From Verrucomicrobiota bacterium (lineage in GTDB: Bacteria; Verrucomicrobiota; Verrucomicrobiia; Chthoniobacterales; UBA10450), in the NCBI GenBank assembly GCA_003218785.1, contig QHOM01000198.1, positions 1 to 17,189 on the forward strand: DNA of 17,189 bases, in the 5' to 3' direction. The notes under the pieces are model-generated. The model was not told the DNA's origin, searched no databases, and saw only the letters and a program-made list of their open reading frames with translations. The position numbers and the translations under genes were made by a program. Numbering within the stretch: position 1 is the first letter of the stretch; each line of letters starts with the position of its first letter. Of the stretch, positions 8,546 to 14,836 are shown one piece after another.

Positions 8546-8935
8546 ATGAGCACTTCTACAAAAAAACAAGCTGCGAGCATCGTATGGTTCGAAATCCCGG
8601 CTGACAATGTCGAACGGGCCAAAAAGTTTTATGGCGAGTTGTTCGGCTGGAAAATCGAGAGGTTCCCAGGGCCGCAGGAGTACTGGCACATCGACACCGC
8701 AGGCGCCGATGAGACTCCTGATGGCGCGCTGATGGCGCGCAAACAGCCGCAACAGCCGATTACCAGCTACGTCAGTGTGGATTCAGTCGCTAAATTCTCA
8801 GGAAAAATCGAGAAACTCGGCGGCAAAATCTGCATGTCCAAAACTGCCGTGCCACAGATGGGTTACTTCGCCGTCTGCCAGGATACCGAGGGCAACGCGT
8901 TCGGGATTTGGGAGAGCGACGGAAATGCAAAATAA
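8546..8935 (+). CDS. VOC family protein (glyoxalase/bleomycin-resistance fold)
   Basis: A 129-residue cytoplasmic protein with two beta-alpha-beta-beta-beta units of the vicinal oxygen chelate fold. The first unit opens with IVWFEIPADNVERAKKFYGE (12-31) followed by LFGWKIERF; the second holds SYVSVDSVAKFSGKIEKLGG and closes with YFAVCQDTEGNAFGIWESD. The AKKFYGELFGW and GNAFGIWE patterns are typical of this subfamily. A weak ribosome binding site (AAAGG, 8535-8539) precedes the ATG. It is clearly paralogous to the VOC protein at 10956 (shared FGWK, EYW, KLGGKIC/QNGGKIC and GN-FG segments). It is preceded by promoter P1, so it is probably the first target of the sigma factor. Substrate unknown. 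Confidence 0.9.
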   Translation: MSTSTKKQAASIVWFEIPADNVERAKKFYGELFGWKIERFPGPQEYWHIDTAGADETPDGALMARKQPQQPITSYVSVDSVAKFSGKIEKLGGKICMSKTAVPQMGYFAVCQDTEGNAFGIWESDGNAK

Positions 8936-8969
8936 TTGTCCCGCGAATGCGCGCTCTGTTCGTCGTATC
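8936..8969 (+). promoter_or_regulatory. Putative ECF42 promoter P2, upstream of the DGPF gene
   Basis: TTGTCC at 8936-8941, a 17-base spacer, and TTCGTCGTATC at 8959-8969. The eleven-base downstream block is identical to that of P1; the spacer is one base longer and also contains GCGCGC. It starts directly after the VOC stop codon and ends 53 bases before the DGPF start at 9023. Confidence 0.75.
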
Positions 8970-9022
8970 ATTGAAACATCCAAAAAACTATCAACAATTA
9001 ACTATCAGCTAAAAGCAATACT

Positions 9023-9424
9023 ATGAGCACACAGAATCAAAACGGATACATGCTGCTATTTCGCGGCACCGAGTTACGCAAAAGTCTTTCGCCTGAGGAG
9101 ATGCAAAAAGTCTCTGAAAAGTGGATGGCCTGGTTCAGACGTCTGACCGAACAGGGCAAAGCGGTTGCCGGAAATCCACTGGAGCGCGAGGGGAAAATCG
9201 TTTCGGGTAAGGAGCATATCGTGTCCGATGGCCCATTCGCCGAATCCAAGGAGGCAATCGGCGGCTATTTTCTTCTCGATGTCGCCACGATGGACGAAGC
9301 GGTTGAAATCGCCAGGGAATGCCCCGGTCTCCCGTATGGCATACGTGTGGAAGTCAGGCCTGTGGCGGGCGAGTGTCCTATTGGTGCCGAGGCGCGAACA
9401 GAAGCGCAGTTCGCGCAAGTGTGA
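9023..9424 (+). CDS. YciI-related DGPF-domain protein
   Basis: A 133-residue protein of the YCII/DGPF family (COG3795 type). The name-giving DGPF motif is at 69-72 within SDGPFAESKEAIGGYFLLD, preceded by YMLLFRGTE (9-17) and a helix SPEEMQKVSEKWMAWFRRL (23-41). These are small alpha+beta dimeric proteins whose catalytic role is unresolved. Proteins of this type are the standard genomic partner of ECF42 sigma factors, which supports reading 7151 to 13036 as one regulatory unit. There is no clear ribosome binding site before the ATG. Putative promoter P2 lies 53 bases upstream, giving a short leader. The protein is full length and intact, unlike the next gene. Confidence 0.92.
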   Translation: MSTQNQNGYMLLFRGTELRKSLSPEEMQKVSEKWMAWFRRLTEQGKAVAGNPLEREGKIVSGKEHIVSDGPFAESKEAIGGYFLLDVATMDEAVEIARECPGLPYGIRVEVRPVAGECPIGAEARTEAQFAQV

Positions 9425-9469
9425 CCAATCCAACCTCTCAACACTTGCTCTCAACTAAAACTCAAGGCT

Positions 9470-9831
9470 ATGGCCCATTATATCGATGGATTTGTAATCC
9501 CTGTTCCGAAGAAGAACGTGAACGTCTATCGCCGTATGGCCCAGAAGGCTGGGAAAGTGTGGCGGGATCACGGCGCGCTCGAATTCGGCGAGTGCGTCGG
9601 CGATGACCTGAACATCAAAATGGGAAAGCCCTTCCCGCGCGGAATCAAGACCAAGCCCGGCGAGACGTACTGTTCTCTTATATCGTGTTCAAGTCGCGCG
9701 CCCACCGCGATCGCGTCAATGCCGGGGTGATGAAAGATCCGCGTTTAGCGAAGATGATAGGTTCGAAGGCAATGCCATTCGACGTGAAACGAATGATGTA
9801 CGGCGGATTCAAAACTATCGTGGACGCCTGA
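9470..9831 (+). pseudogene. DUF1428 family protein, frameshifted
   Basis: The first frame opens with MAHYIDGFVIPVPKKN and continues with MAQKAGKVWRDHGALEFGEC and DDLNIKMGKPFPRG, a clear DUF1428 start. After KPGET the frame drifts into an unrelated tail and stops at 9730. From about 9668 another frame carries on the family pattern, with FSYIVFKSRAHRDRVNAGVM, KDPRLAKMIGSKAMPFDVKR and MYGGFKTIVDA, to a TGA at 9829-9831. One missing base near 9666-9668 (probably a G in GAGACG-TAC) explains this; restoring it gives about 120 residues, normal for the family. DUF1428 proteins are small dimeric alpha/beta-barrel proteins of unknown role. Either a recent pseudogene or an assembly error. It lies 45 bases after the DGPF gene and probably shares its transcript. 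Confidence 0.85.
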
Positions 9832-9940
9832 GGTCGCAGGCGCGTAGCAACCGATCAACGCCTCGAATGCTTTCGGGCTACAGCGGCTTTCAAACCACGA
9901 TCGCCATCCAAACTTTTTTTTGTCCGATTTCATATCCTTA

Positions 9941-9973
9941 ATGTCCTGAACGGCTTCTTTCGTTCGTCATATT
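9941..9973 (+). promoter_or_regulatory. Putative ECF42 promoter P3, upstream of the CxxC peptide/DUF899 operon
   Basis: ATGTCC at 9941-9946, a 16-base spacer, and TTCGTCATATT at 9963-9973. It matches P1 in both blocks (5 of 6 and 9 of 11) with identical spacing, and lies in the 193-base gap between the DUF1428 remnant and the small CxxC gene, 51 bases before its ATG at 10025. It could drive the tightly packed run from 10025 to 13036. Confidence 0.68.
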
Positions 9974-10024
9974 AGTTGAGATGACTAAAACATTCGTTCC
10001 TAGAAATCTGAGAGGAGGCGGATC

Positions 10025-10171
10025 ATGTGCCCTGTTTGTGTTGCAAACATGGCTTTGATCGCCGTCGGCGCGAGCTCAACTAGCGGGCTCACTGCATTTG
10101 GCGTGAAAAGATTTTTTTTCAAAAACCAAGCAAAATCATCAAAGAAAACGAAATGGAGAAAGACAAAATGA
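10025..10171 (+). CDS. Small CxxC membrane peptide (48 aa), translationally coupled to DUF899
   Basis: A 48-codon gene beginning MCPVCVANMALIAVGASSTS. It has a CPVC motif at residues 2-5, a single hydrophobic stretch (about 6-27) suited to span a membrane, and a strongly basic tail of Lys, Arg and Phe. It is well supported despite its size. GAGGAGG (10012-10018) lies six bases before the ATG, and the TGA (10169-10171) overlaps the ATG of the DUF899 gene as ATGA. I recall similar MCPVC-starting small proteins annotated as hypothetical in other bacteria, but could not check this. The CxxC could bind a metal or take part in thiol exchange; that is inference. Preceded by putative promoter P3. Confidence 0.75.
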   Translation: MCPVCVANMALIAVGASSTSGLTAFGVKRFFFKNQAKSSKKTKWRKTK

Positions 10172-10911
10172 AAATCGAGACATTGGAACCGAAAACAGAC
10201 AAGAGAGAAACGAATCCCTCCAAAGTCGTGTCAGAAGCTGAGTGGCTGGTCGCACGCAAGGACTTGCTGACGCGTGAGAAGGAATTGACACGGTTGCGCG
10301 ACGAAGTCAGCCAGCATCGCCGCGAGCTACCACGGGTCAAGATAGATAAGGAATACGTTTTCGATGGACCGGACGGCAGGGAAACGCTGGCCGATCTCTT
10401 CGCCGGGCGCAGTCAATTGATTGTTTATCATTTCATGCTCGGCCCTGGATGGGAAGAAGGTTGCAAGAGCTGCTCGTATCTCGCGGATCATTTTGACGGC
10501 GCCAACTGGCATCTTCCGCATCGCGACGTGACCTTTGCGGTTGTTTCGCGCGCGCCGCTGTCGGAGATCGAACCGTTTAAGAAACGGATGGGTTGGCGTT
10601 TCAAGTGGATCTCCTCGCACGACAACGATTTCAATTTCGATTATCACGTCTCAGCGACCAAGGAAGAGCAGGCGAAAGGAAAGATGTATTACAACTATAG
10701 GACGCAGGAACTAATGAGTGAGGAAATGCCCGGGCTGAGCGTGTTTTACAAAGATGAGAACGGCGACGTTTACCACACTTATTCCACGTATGCGCGCGGA
10801 CTCGATATTCTGGTCGGTGCTTACAATTTTCTCGATTTTGTGCCGAAAGGTCGCGACGAGGATCATCTCGACTTTACGATGGAGTGGGTCCGCCACTACG
10901 ATCGTTACTGA
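10168..10911 (+). CDS. DUF899 family thioredoxin-like protein
   Basis: A 247-residue soluble protein with the DUF899 layout: an N-terminal helix (VSEAEWLVARKDLLTREKEL, 21-40), then LPRVKIDKEYVFDGPDG (54-70), a thioredoxin-like core (LIVYHFMLGPGWEEGCKSCS, 84-103) with a CxxC pair (C99, C102), then DVTFAVVSRAPLSEIEPFKK and a C-terminal block with SVFYKDENGDVYHTYSTYAR. The CxxC sits where peroxiredoxin/thioredoxin proteins carry their active-site thiols, so a redox role is likely but unproven. I prefer ATG 10168 to the in-frame ATG at 10153: GGAG (10155-10158) is nine bases before 10168, and that start overlaps the stop of the CxxC peptide, while 10153 has no ribosome binding site. Confidence 0.9.
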   Translation: MKIETLEPKTDKRETNPSKVVSEAEWLVARKDLLTREKELTRLRDEVSQHRRELPRVKIDKEYVFDGPDGRETLADLFAGRSQLIVYHFMLGPGWEEGCKSCSYLADHFDGANWHLPHRDVTFAVVSRAPLSEIEPFKKRMGWRFKWISSHDNDFNFDYHVSATKEEQAKGKMYYNYRTQELMSEEMPGLSVFYKDENGDVYHTYSTYARGLDILVGAYNFLDFVPKGRDEDHLDFTMEWVRHYDRY

Positions 10912-10955
10912 CCATCACAGCACAAACTGAACTAACTCTTCAGAAGGGATTAAAT

Positions 10956-11330
10956 ATGCCACGCGTAGTTCATTTCGAAATTTACACCGACGATCCAGAC
11001 GCTGTCCGTCCATTTTATCAGGATGTTTTCGGCTGGAAGTTCCAAAAGTTTGAAGGCGGCCCGATTGAGTACTGGCTTGTCACGACGGGCGATGATAGGG
11101 AACCAGGAATTAACGGCGGGCTCACGCGTCCGCGTGAAGGCCAAAGTCCGGGCACGCTGAACACGATTGGCGTTTCATCGCTTGATCAATCCGCAAAGAA
11201 GATTGAGCAAAATGGCGGAAAAATCTGCGTTCCCAAAATGGCGATTCCGAAAATCGGCTGGCTTGCGTATGCGCAAGACCCAGCCGGCAATGTCTTCGGC
11301 CTTATCGAGCCCGACACGAACGCCAAATAA
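10956..11330 (+). CDS. VOC family protein (glyoxalase/bleomycin-resistance fold), second copy
   Basis: A 124-residue VOC protein. It opens with VVHFEIYTDDPDAVRPFYQD and FGWKFQKF, and closes with WLAYAQDPAGNVFGLIEPD. It is a diverged paralogue of the VOC protein at 8546. The ATG at 10956 follows AGAAGGGA (10942-10949) at six bases. The frame extends back to 10884 into the DUF899 gene, but that would add residues unlike the family. It lies 44 bases after the DUF899 stop and 18 bases before the next gene, so it is probably part of the P3 operon. Intact; substrate unknown. Confidence 0.9.
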   Translation: MPRVVHFEIYTDDPDAVRPFYQDVFGWKFQKFEGGPIEYWLVTTGDDREPGINGGLTRPREGQSPGTLNTIGVSSLDQSAKKIEQNGGKICVPKMAIPKIGWLAYAQDPAGNVFGLIEPDTNAK

Positions 11331-11348
11331 TCGAAAGGAGAAGAAATC

Positions 11349-11733
11349 ATGTCAGCAAACACCATCCGACTCCACCGAGTGCTCCGCGCGACGCCGGAGA
11401 AAATTTACCGCGCGTTTCTGGATCCCGACGCGATGGCCAAATGGCTTCCGCCAAACGGACGGCACAGGCAAGAGCCATTCCTTCGGCGGAACGTATGTCG
11501 AACTGACGCCGCCCGAACGCATTCGCTACACGGACAAATTTGACGATCCAAACCTGCCCGGGGAAATGCAGGCGACGATCACGCTGAAAAAAGTTTTCTG
11601 CGGAACGGAGCTGAACATCGTGCAGGAAGGCGTGCCTGCTGTTATTCCCCCAGAGGCATGCTACCTCGGCTGGCAGGAATCGCTGACGCTACTGGCGAAG
11701 CTTGTCGAAGCTGAAATTTCCGATCAGCCGTAA
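11349..11733 (+). pseudogene. AHSA1-type SRPBCC protein, broken by internal deletion and frameshift
   Basis: A good ribosome binding site (AAAGGAG, 11334-11340) leads to MSANTIRLHRVLRATPEKIY and AFLDPDAMAKWLPPNG, the normal N-terminus of an AHSA1/START-like protein. After PPNG (about 11457) the frame is wrong. The family pattern resumes in another frame as SHSFGGTYVELTPPERIRYT, then DKFDDPNLPGEM and ACYLGWQESLTLLAKLVEAE, ending at 11733. Compared with the family as I remember it, some 26-27 residues between PPNG and SHSFGG are absent. This implies a deletion of about 80 bases (length not a multiple of three) at a spot reading ACGGACGG. Intact relatives are about 150-155 residues. The first frame ends at 11543, so no full SRPBCC domain can be made. 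Confidence 0.85.
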
Positions 11734-11741
11734 AACTCTCT

Positions 11742-12173
11742 ATGAACATTCCGCTCACCGGTGGCTGCTCTTGCGGCGCGATTTGTTACGAATGCACGGC
11801 CGAGCCACTCATGATGCTTAAATGCCATTGTCGCGATTGCCAACACGTGACCGGCGGCGGATTCGCTGCCGCAGTCTTAGTTCCGGCAGAGGCGTTTCGA
11901 TTGACGCGCGGACAATTGCGTTACCATTTCACACCCAGGCTTGGCGGGGACAGGCACAAACGCGGTTTTTGTCCCGAGTGCGGGTCGCGAATTACCGGCG
12001 GGGAATTCGACGAGCACCCCACGGGATTTGTCGGGATCAACGCGGGCAGCCTGGACGACCCGAGTTGGTTTCGTCCGCAAATGGATATTTTCGTTTCGGA
12101 CGCGCAACCGTGGGATCAAATGGATCCCGCAATTCCGAAATTCGAGCAGTATCCACCATCAACAAGAGAATAA
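11742..12173 (+). CDS. GFA family zinc protein (CENP-V/GFA domain; glutathione-dependent formaldehyde-activating enzyme-like)
   Basis: A 143-residue protein with the Cys pattern of the GFA domain: C9 and C11 (GGCSCGA), C28, C30 and C33 (KCHCRDCQHVTGGGFA), and C77 and C80 (RGFCPECGSRI). In the family founder these bind a structural and a catalytic zinc and help glutathione add to formaldehyde. Most relatives are only GFA-like, so the substrate here is open. The C-terminal part (GFVGINAGSLDDPSWFRP, then ISVSDAQPW-like FVSDAQPW) also matches the family. The ATG is eight bases after the broken SRPBCC gene and four bases separate its stop from the next start, so it sits firmly in the operon. No clear ribosome binding site. 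Intact. Confidence 0.9.
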   Translation: MNIPLTGGCSCGAICYECTAEPLMMLKCHCRDCQHVTGGGFAAAVLVPAEAFRLTRGQLRYHFTPRLGGDRHKRGFCPECGSRITGGEFDEHPTGFVGINAGSLDDPSWFRPQMDIFVSDAQPWDQMDPAIPKFEQYPPSTRE

Positions 12174-12177
12174 ATAG

Positions 12178-12651
12178 ATGCAAAAAATTACGCCATTTTT
12201 GGGGTTCAATGATGACGCCGAAGAGGCAGTGAAGTTTTACAGCTCAATTTTCAAGAATTCGAAGATCAGGAAAATTGCCCGCTACGATAAAACGGGAGAA
12301 AAGGCAGCCGGACAACCGCCAGGATCGGTCATGACGATTGAGTTCGAGATCGAAGGTCAGGAATTCATCGCATTGAACGGTGGTCCGCATTTCAAGTTCA
12401 CCGAAGCCGTGTCGTTTGTCGTAAGCTGCAAAACGCAGTCGGAAGTGGACTATTATTGGAAGAAACTCTCCGCCGGCGGCAAAGAGGTGCAGTGCGGCTG
12501 GCTAAAGGACAAATTCGGACTCTCCTGGCAGATTGTGCCGACCATCCTGGGCGAGCTGATGAGCGACAAGGATCCCGCGAAATCAGAGCGCGTCATGGAG
12601 GCCATGCTCAAGATGGTAAAACTCGACATCAACAAGTTGAAGGCCGCCTAA
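12178..12651 (+). CDS. PhnB-like VOC protein (3-demethylubiquinone-9 3-methyltransferase domain)
   Basis: A 157-residue protein opening MQKITPFLGFNDDAEEAVKF, then YSSIFKNSKI, EFEIEGQEFIALNGGPHFKF, SFVVSCKTQSEVDYYWKKLS and CGWLKDKFGLSWQIVPTILG. This is the standard pattern of the VOC subfamily often mislabelled as a ubiquinone methyltransferase; there is no methyltransferase fold in it. The C-terminal AKSERVMEAMLKMVKLDINKL helix is also typical. It starts four bases after the GFA stop and is the third VOC-fold gene in the locus. Intact; substrate unknown. Confidence 0.92.
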   Translation: MQKITPFLGFNDDAEEAVKFYSSIFKNSKIRKIARYDKTGEKAAGQPPGSVMTIEFEIEGQEFIALNGGPHFKFTEAVSFVVSCKTQSEVDYYWKKLSAGGKEVQCGWLKDKFGLSWQIVPTILGELMSDKDPAKSERVMEAMLKMVKLDINKLKAA

Positions 12652-12675
12652 CGGGAAAGTAATTCTCCAACAGTC

Positions 12676-13036
12676 ATGGCTTCAACCAACCGGAAACCTA
12701 AAATAATTGACGAGTATTTGAGGAATATCAAAACCGATCAGCGGGCGGCCCTCGAAAAGCTTCGCAAAACCATCCGCTCCGCCGCGCCGAAGGCGCAGGA
12801 ATGCATCAGTTACAGACTTCCTGCTTTTCGCCCTGACGGGCGCTCACTTGTTGCCTTTGGCGCCTGGGCGAATCATTGCTCATTCTACCCGATGAGTTCG
12901 GCTACGTTGAAAGACTTTCAGGATGACCTGAAAGATTTCCAGACAAGGCACGATTCGCTTTTCACCGGGCAAACCCTTGCCGGCGACGTTGGTGAAGAAG
13001 CTGGTCAAAGCGCGGATGGCAGAGAATCAAGATTGA
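12676..13036 (+). pseudogene. DUF1801 (YdhG-like) protein, frameshifted near its C-terminus
   Basis: The first frame carries a DUF1801 domain: IDEYLRNIKTDQRAALEKLR, IRSAAPKAQECISYRLPAFR, FGAWANHCSFYPMS and LKDFQDDLKDFQ. After FQT (about 12945) it runs into an unrelated tail, stopping at 13062. Another frame from about 12947 continues as expected with GTIRFSPGKPLPATLVKKLV, then KARMAENQD and a stop at 13034-13036. The net change is two bases missing (or one added) near 12943-12948. Restored, the protein would be about 120 residues, typical for the family, which includes a frataxin-like iron-binding protein in Bacillus. The altered product would lose the last helix and gain about 40 foreign residues. 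It lies 24 bases after the PhnB-like gene and is the last gene of the packed run. Confidence 0.83.
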
Positions 13037-13208
13037 CCACGATTGCGAATTACGCGCCATGAGCTTGAAACAGCCACCCGTTGTCAGGGCTGAAATTGAA
13101 TTGAACCTCGTTCGCGATCGCTTTCTTGGTGGAATCGGAAAGCACTAAGCGCGAATTTACGACAAATTCATCAAGTCAACCGAGCACAAATCAAAACAGG
13201 AGAAATAA

Positions 13209-14393
13209 ATGAGCAAAATTCGAGTATTAGTCGGCACAAGGAAAGGCGCGTTCATTCTGAGCGCGGATGGCACGCGCAAACGATGGAAGGTCAACGGCCC
13301 CCATTTTGCGGGTTGGGAAATTTATCATGTTAAAGGTTCGCCGGTTGATCCGAACCGCATCTACGCCTCGCAAACCAGCGGCTGGTTTGGGCAGATCATT
13401 CAGCGCTCAGACAACGGCGGCAAAACCTGGAACACGCCCGGCAGCAGCGCCGAGGAATTGAAAAACCCTGACGGCATGTCCAAAGGCGAAAGCAACAAGT
13501 TCGTGTACGATACTTCGGCTGAAACGGGCAAACCACTCACTACGCACCAGTGGTACGACGGAACACAGCATCCATGGGAGTTCAAACGCGTCTGGCATTT
13601 GGAACCGGCGCTGGGCGATCCGGACACCGTTTACGCCGGCGTCGAAGATGCGGCCTTATTCCGTACAACAGACGGCGGCAAGTCGTGGCACGAATTGGCC
13701 GGCCTGCGCGGCAGCGATACCGGACCGAAGTGGCAACCTGGCGCGGGCGGAATGTGTCTGCACACGATTCTTCTCGATCCGAAAGATCGAAAACGAATGT
13801 TCATCGCGATCTCGGCTGCGGGTGCATTTCGCACCGATGATGCCGGAAAAACATGGCGCCCAATCAATCGCGGGCTGCACTCACAGTACATTCCCGATCC
13901 GGCAGCGGAAGTTGGTCACTGCGTCCATCGCATCGCGATGCACCCGTCGCGTCCGAACACGTTATTCATGCAAAAGCACTGGGACGTGATGCGCACTGAC
14001 GATGCTGGCGATTCCTGGCAGGAAGTCAGCGATAATTTGCCGAGTGATTTCGGATTCCCGATCGACGTTCATGCGCATGAGCCGGAGACGATTTACGTCG
14101 TGCCGATCAAGAGCGACTCCGAGCATTATCCGCCCAGTGGCAGGTTGCGCGTGTACCGTAGCCGAACAGGTGGCGACGAATGGGAAGCGCTGACGAAAGG
14201 TCTGCCGCAACGCAATTGCTACGTGAATGTGCTGCGCGATGCTATGTCGGTTGACTCGCTCGAGCCGTGCGGCATTTATTTTGGAACGACCGGCGGACAG
14301 GTTTACGCATCGGCCGATGCAGGCGATAACTGGAAGCCGATTGTTCGCGATCTTCCGGGCGTGCTTTCTGTTGAGGTGCAGACCCTGCCATGA
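13209..14393 (+). CDS. BNR/Asp-box repeat beta-propeller protein (sialidase-like fold)
   Basis: A 394-residue protein with six Asp-box-like repeats at even spacing: SDNGGKTW (67-74), TTDGGKSW (153-160), TDDAGKTW (209-216), TDDAGDSW (263-270), SRTGGDEW (318-325, degenerate) and SADAGDNW (368-375). This suggests a six-bladed propeller. It begins IRVLVGTRKGAFILSADGTR with no signal peptide, so it is probably cytoplasmic, and the Arg triad of true sialidases is not evident. A good ribosome binding site (AGGAG, 13198-13202) precedes the ATG. Its stop overlaps the start of the MoaD/ThiS-like gene as ATGA, which suggests that the two products act together. Domain family sure; activity unknown. Confidence 0.9.
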   Translation: MSKIRVLVGTRKGAFILSADGTRKRWKVNGPHFAGWEIYHVKGSPVDPNRIYASQTSGWFGQIIQRSDNGGKTWNTPGSSAEELKNPDGMSKGESNKFVYDTSAETGKPLTTHQWYDGTQHPWEFKRVWHLEPALGDPDTVYAGVEDAALFRTTDGGKSWHELAGLRGSDTGPKWQPGAGGMCLHTILLDPKDRKRMFIAISAAGAFRTDDAGKTWRPINRGLHSQYIPDPAAEVGHCVHRIAMHPSRPNTLFMQKHWDVMRTDDAGDSWQEVSDNLPSDFGFPIDVHAHEPETIYVVPIKSDSEHYPPSGRLRVYRSRTGGDEWEALTKGLPQRNCYVNVLRDAMSVDSLEPCGIYFGTTGGQVYASADAGDNWKPIVRDLPGVLSVEVQTLP

Positions 14394-14686
14394 TTCGTGT
14401 TGTGCTCCCGCCCCATCTACGCACGTTGGCGCGTGTTGACGGTGAAGTGACACTCGATGTCGCGAATCCCGTGACTCAACGCTCAGTGCTCGACGCGCTC
14501 GAGACTCGCTATCCGATGCTCCGCGGCACAATGCGCGATCACGTCACTCAATTGCGCCGGCCATTGGTGCGATTTTTTGCCAGCGGAGAAGATTTATCTC
14601 ATGAATCGCCTGATGCTCCGCTGCCCAACGCGATTGCACAGGGGTCGGAGCCGTTTGTGATTATCGGTGCCATCGCGGGCGGTTAG
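14390..14686 (+). CDS. MoaD/ThiS-like ubiquitin-fold protein with C-terminal Gly-Gly
   Basis: A 98-residue beta-grasp protein. It opens with the first strand (IRVVLPPHLRTLA), has the helix VTQRSVLDALETRYPMLRGT (28-47), a later strand PLVRFFASGEDL, and ends exactly in IIGAIAGG. In MoaD, ThiS and ubiquitin the terminal Gly-Gly is adenylated and made into a thiocarboxylate or conjugated. The intact end here suggests the same chemistry is possible. No MoaE, ThiF, MoaA or thiazole gene is near, so a cofactor role is not supported by context. The start codon lies in the stop of the propeller gene (ATGA overlap), implying coupled translation. The activating E1-like enzyme, if any, is outside the window. 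Confidence 0.85.
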   Translation: MIRVVLPPHLRTLARVDGEVTLDVANPVTQRSVLDALETRYPMLRGTMRDHVTQLRRPLVRFFASGEDLSHESPDAPLPNAIAQGSEPFVIIGAIAGG

Positions 14687-14692
14687 CTGAAA

Positions 14693-14750
14693 GTAGCGCG
14701 AGCCTCTGGCTTGCGAGTGACGCAATCGCAAGCGGGTACGTTTGCGATAC
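14693..14750. repeat. Degenerate REP-like inverted repeat, copy 1
   Basis: The left arm at 14693-14716 opens with GTAGCGCGAGC and ends GCTTGCGA. The right arm at 14726-14750 is its imperfect complement (TCGCAAGC at the start, GATAC at the end). It shares the GTAGCGCGAGC and GCTTGCGA blocks with the better preserved element at 15216-15276. It starts six bases after the MoaD/ThiS stop and may also protect or end the transcript, though no T-run follows. Confidence 0.6.
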
Positions 14751-14836
14751 GTTGCGTGCGCACGAATTGGAATGGAGCCGTTCGACAAACGATAAGATTT
14801 GATGAACGATGGTAAAAGCTAAACAAGGGAGGAAAC

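Noticed and set aside
9913..9925. A run of eight T (9913-9920) followed by a lone TTGTCC (9920-9925), considered as terminator and as a further promoter
   Set aside because: No stable hairpin directly precedes the T-run, and no CGTC block follows the TTGTCC at the right distance.
12178..12651. Calling the PhnB-like protein a ubiquinone methyltransferase
   Set aside because: The name is a known carry-over annotation; the sequence is a VOC fold without a SAM-binding motif.
13090..13125. TTGTCA ... TTCGCGATCG before the propeller gene, considered as a fourth ECF promoter
   Set aside because: Spacing is several bases too long and the downstream block lacks CGTC; looks like chance.
13059..13148. 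A 29-codon frame (MSLKQPPVVRAEIELNLVRD...) between the DUF1801 remnant and the propeller gene
   Set aside because: No ribosome binding site and no pattern I recognise; could be a remnant but cannot be supported.
14390..14686. Calling the ubiquitin-fold gene moaD or thiS
   Set aside because: No molybdopterin or thiamine genes are nearby and it is coupled to a propeller gene, so a specific symbol is not justified.
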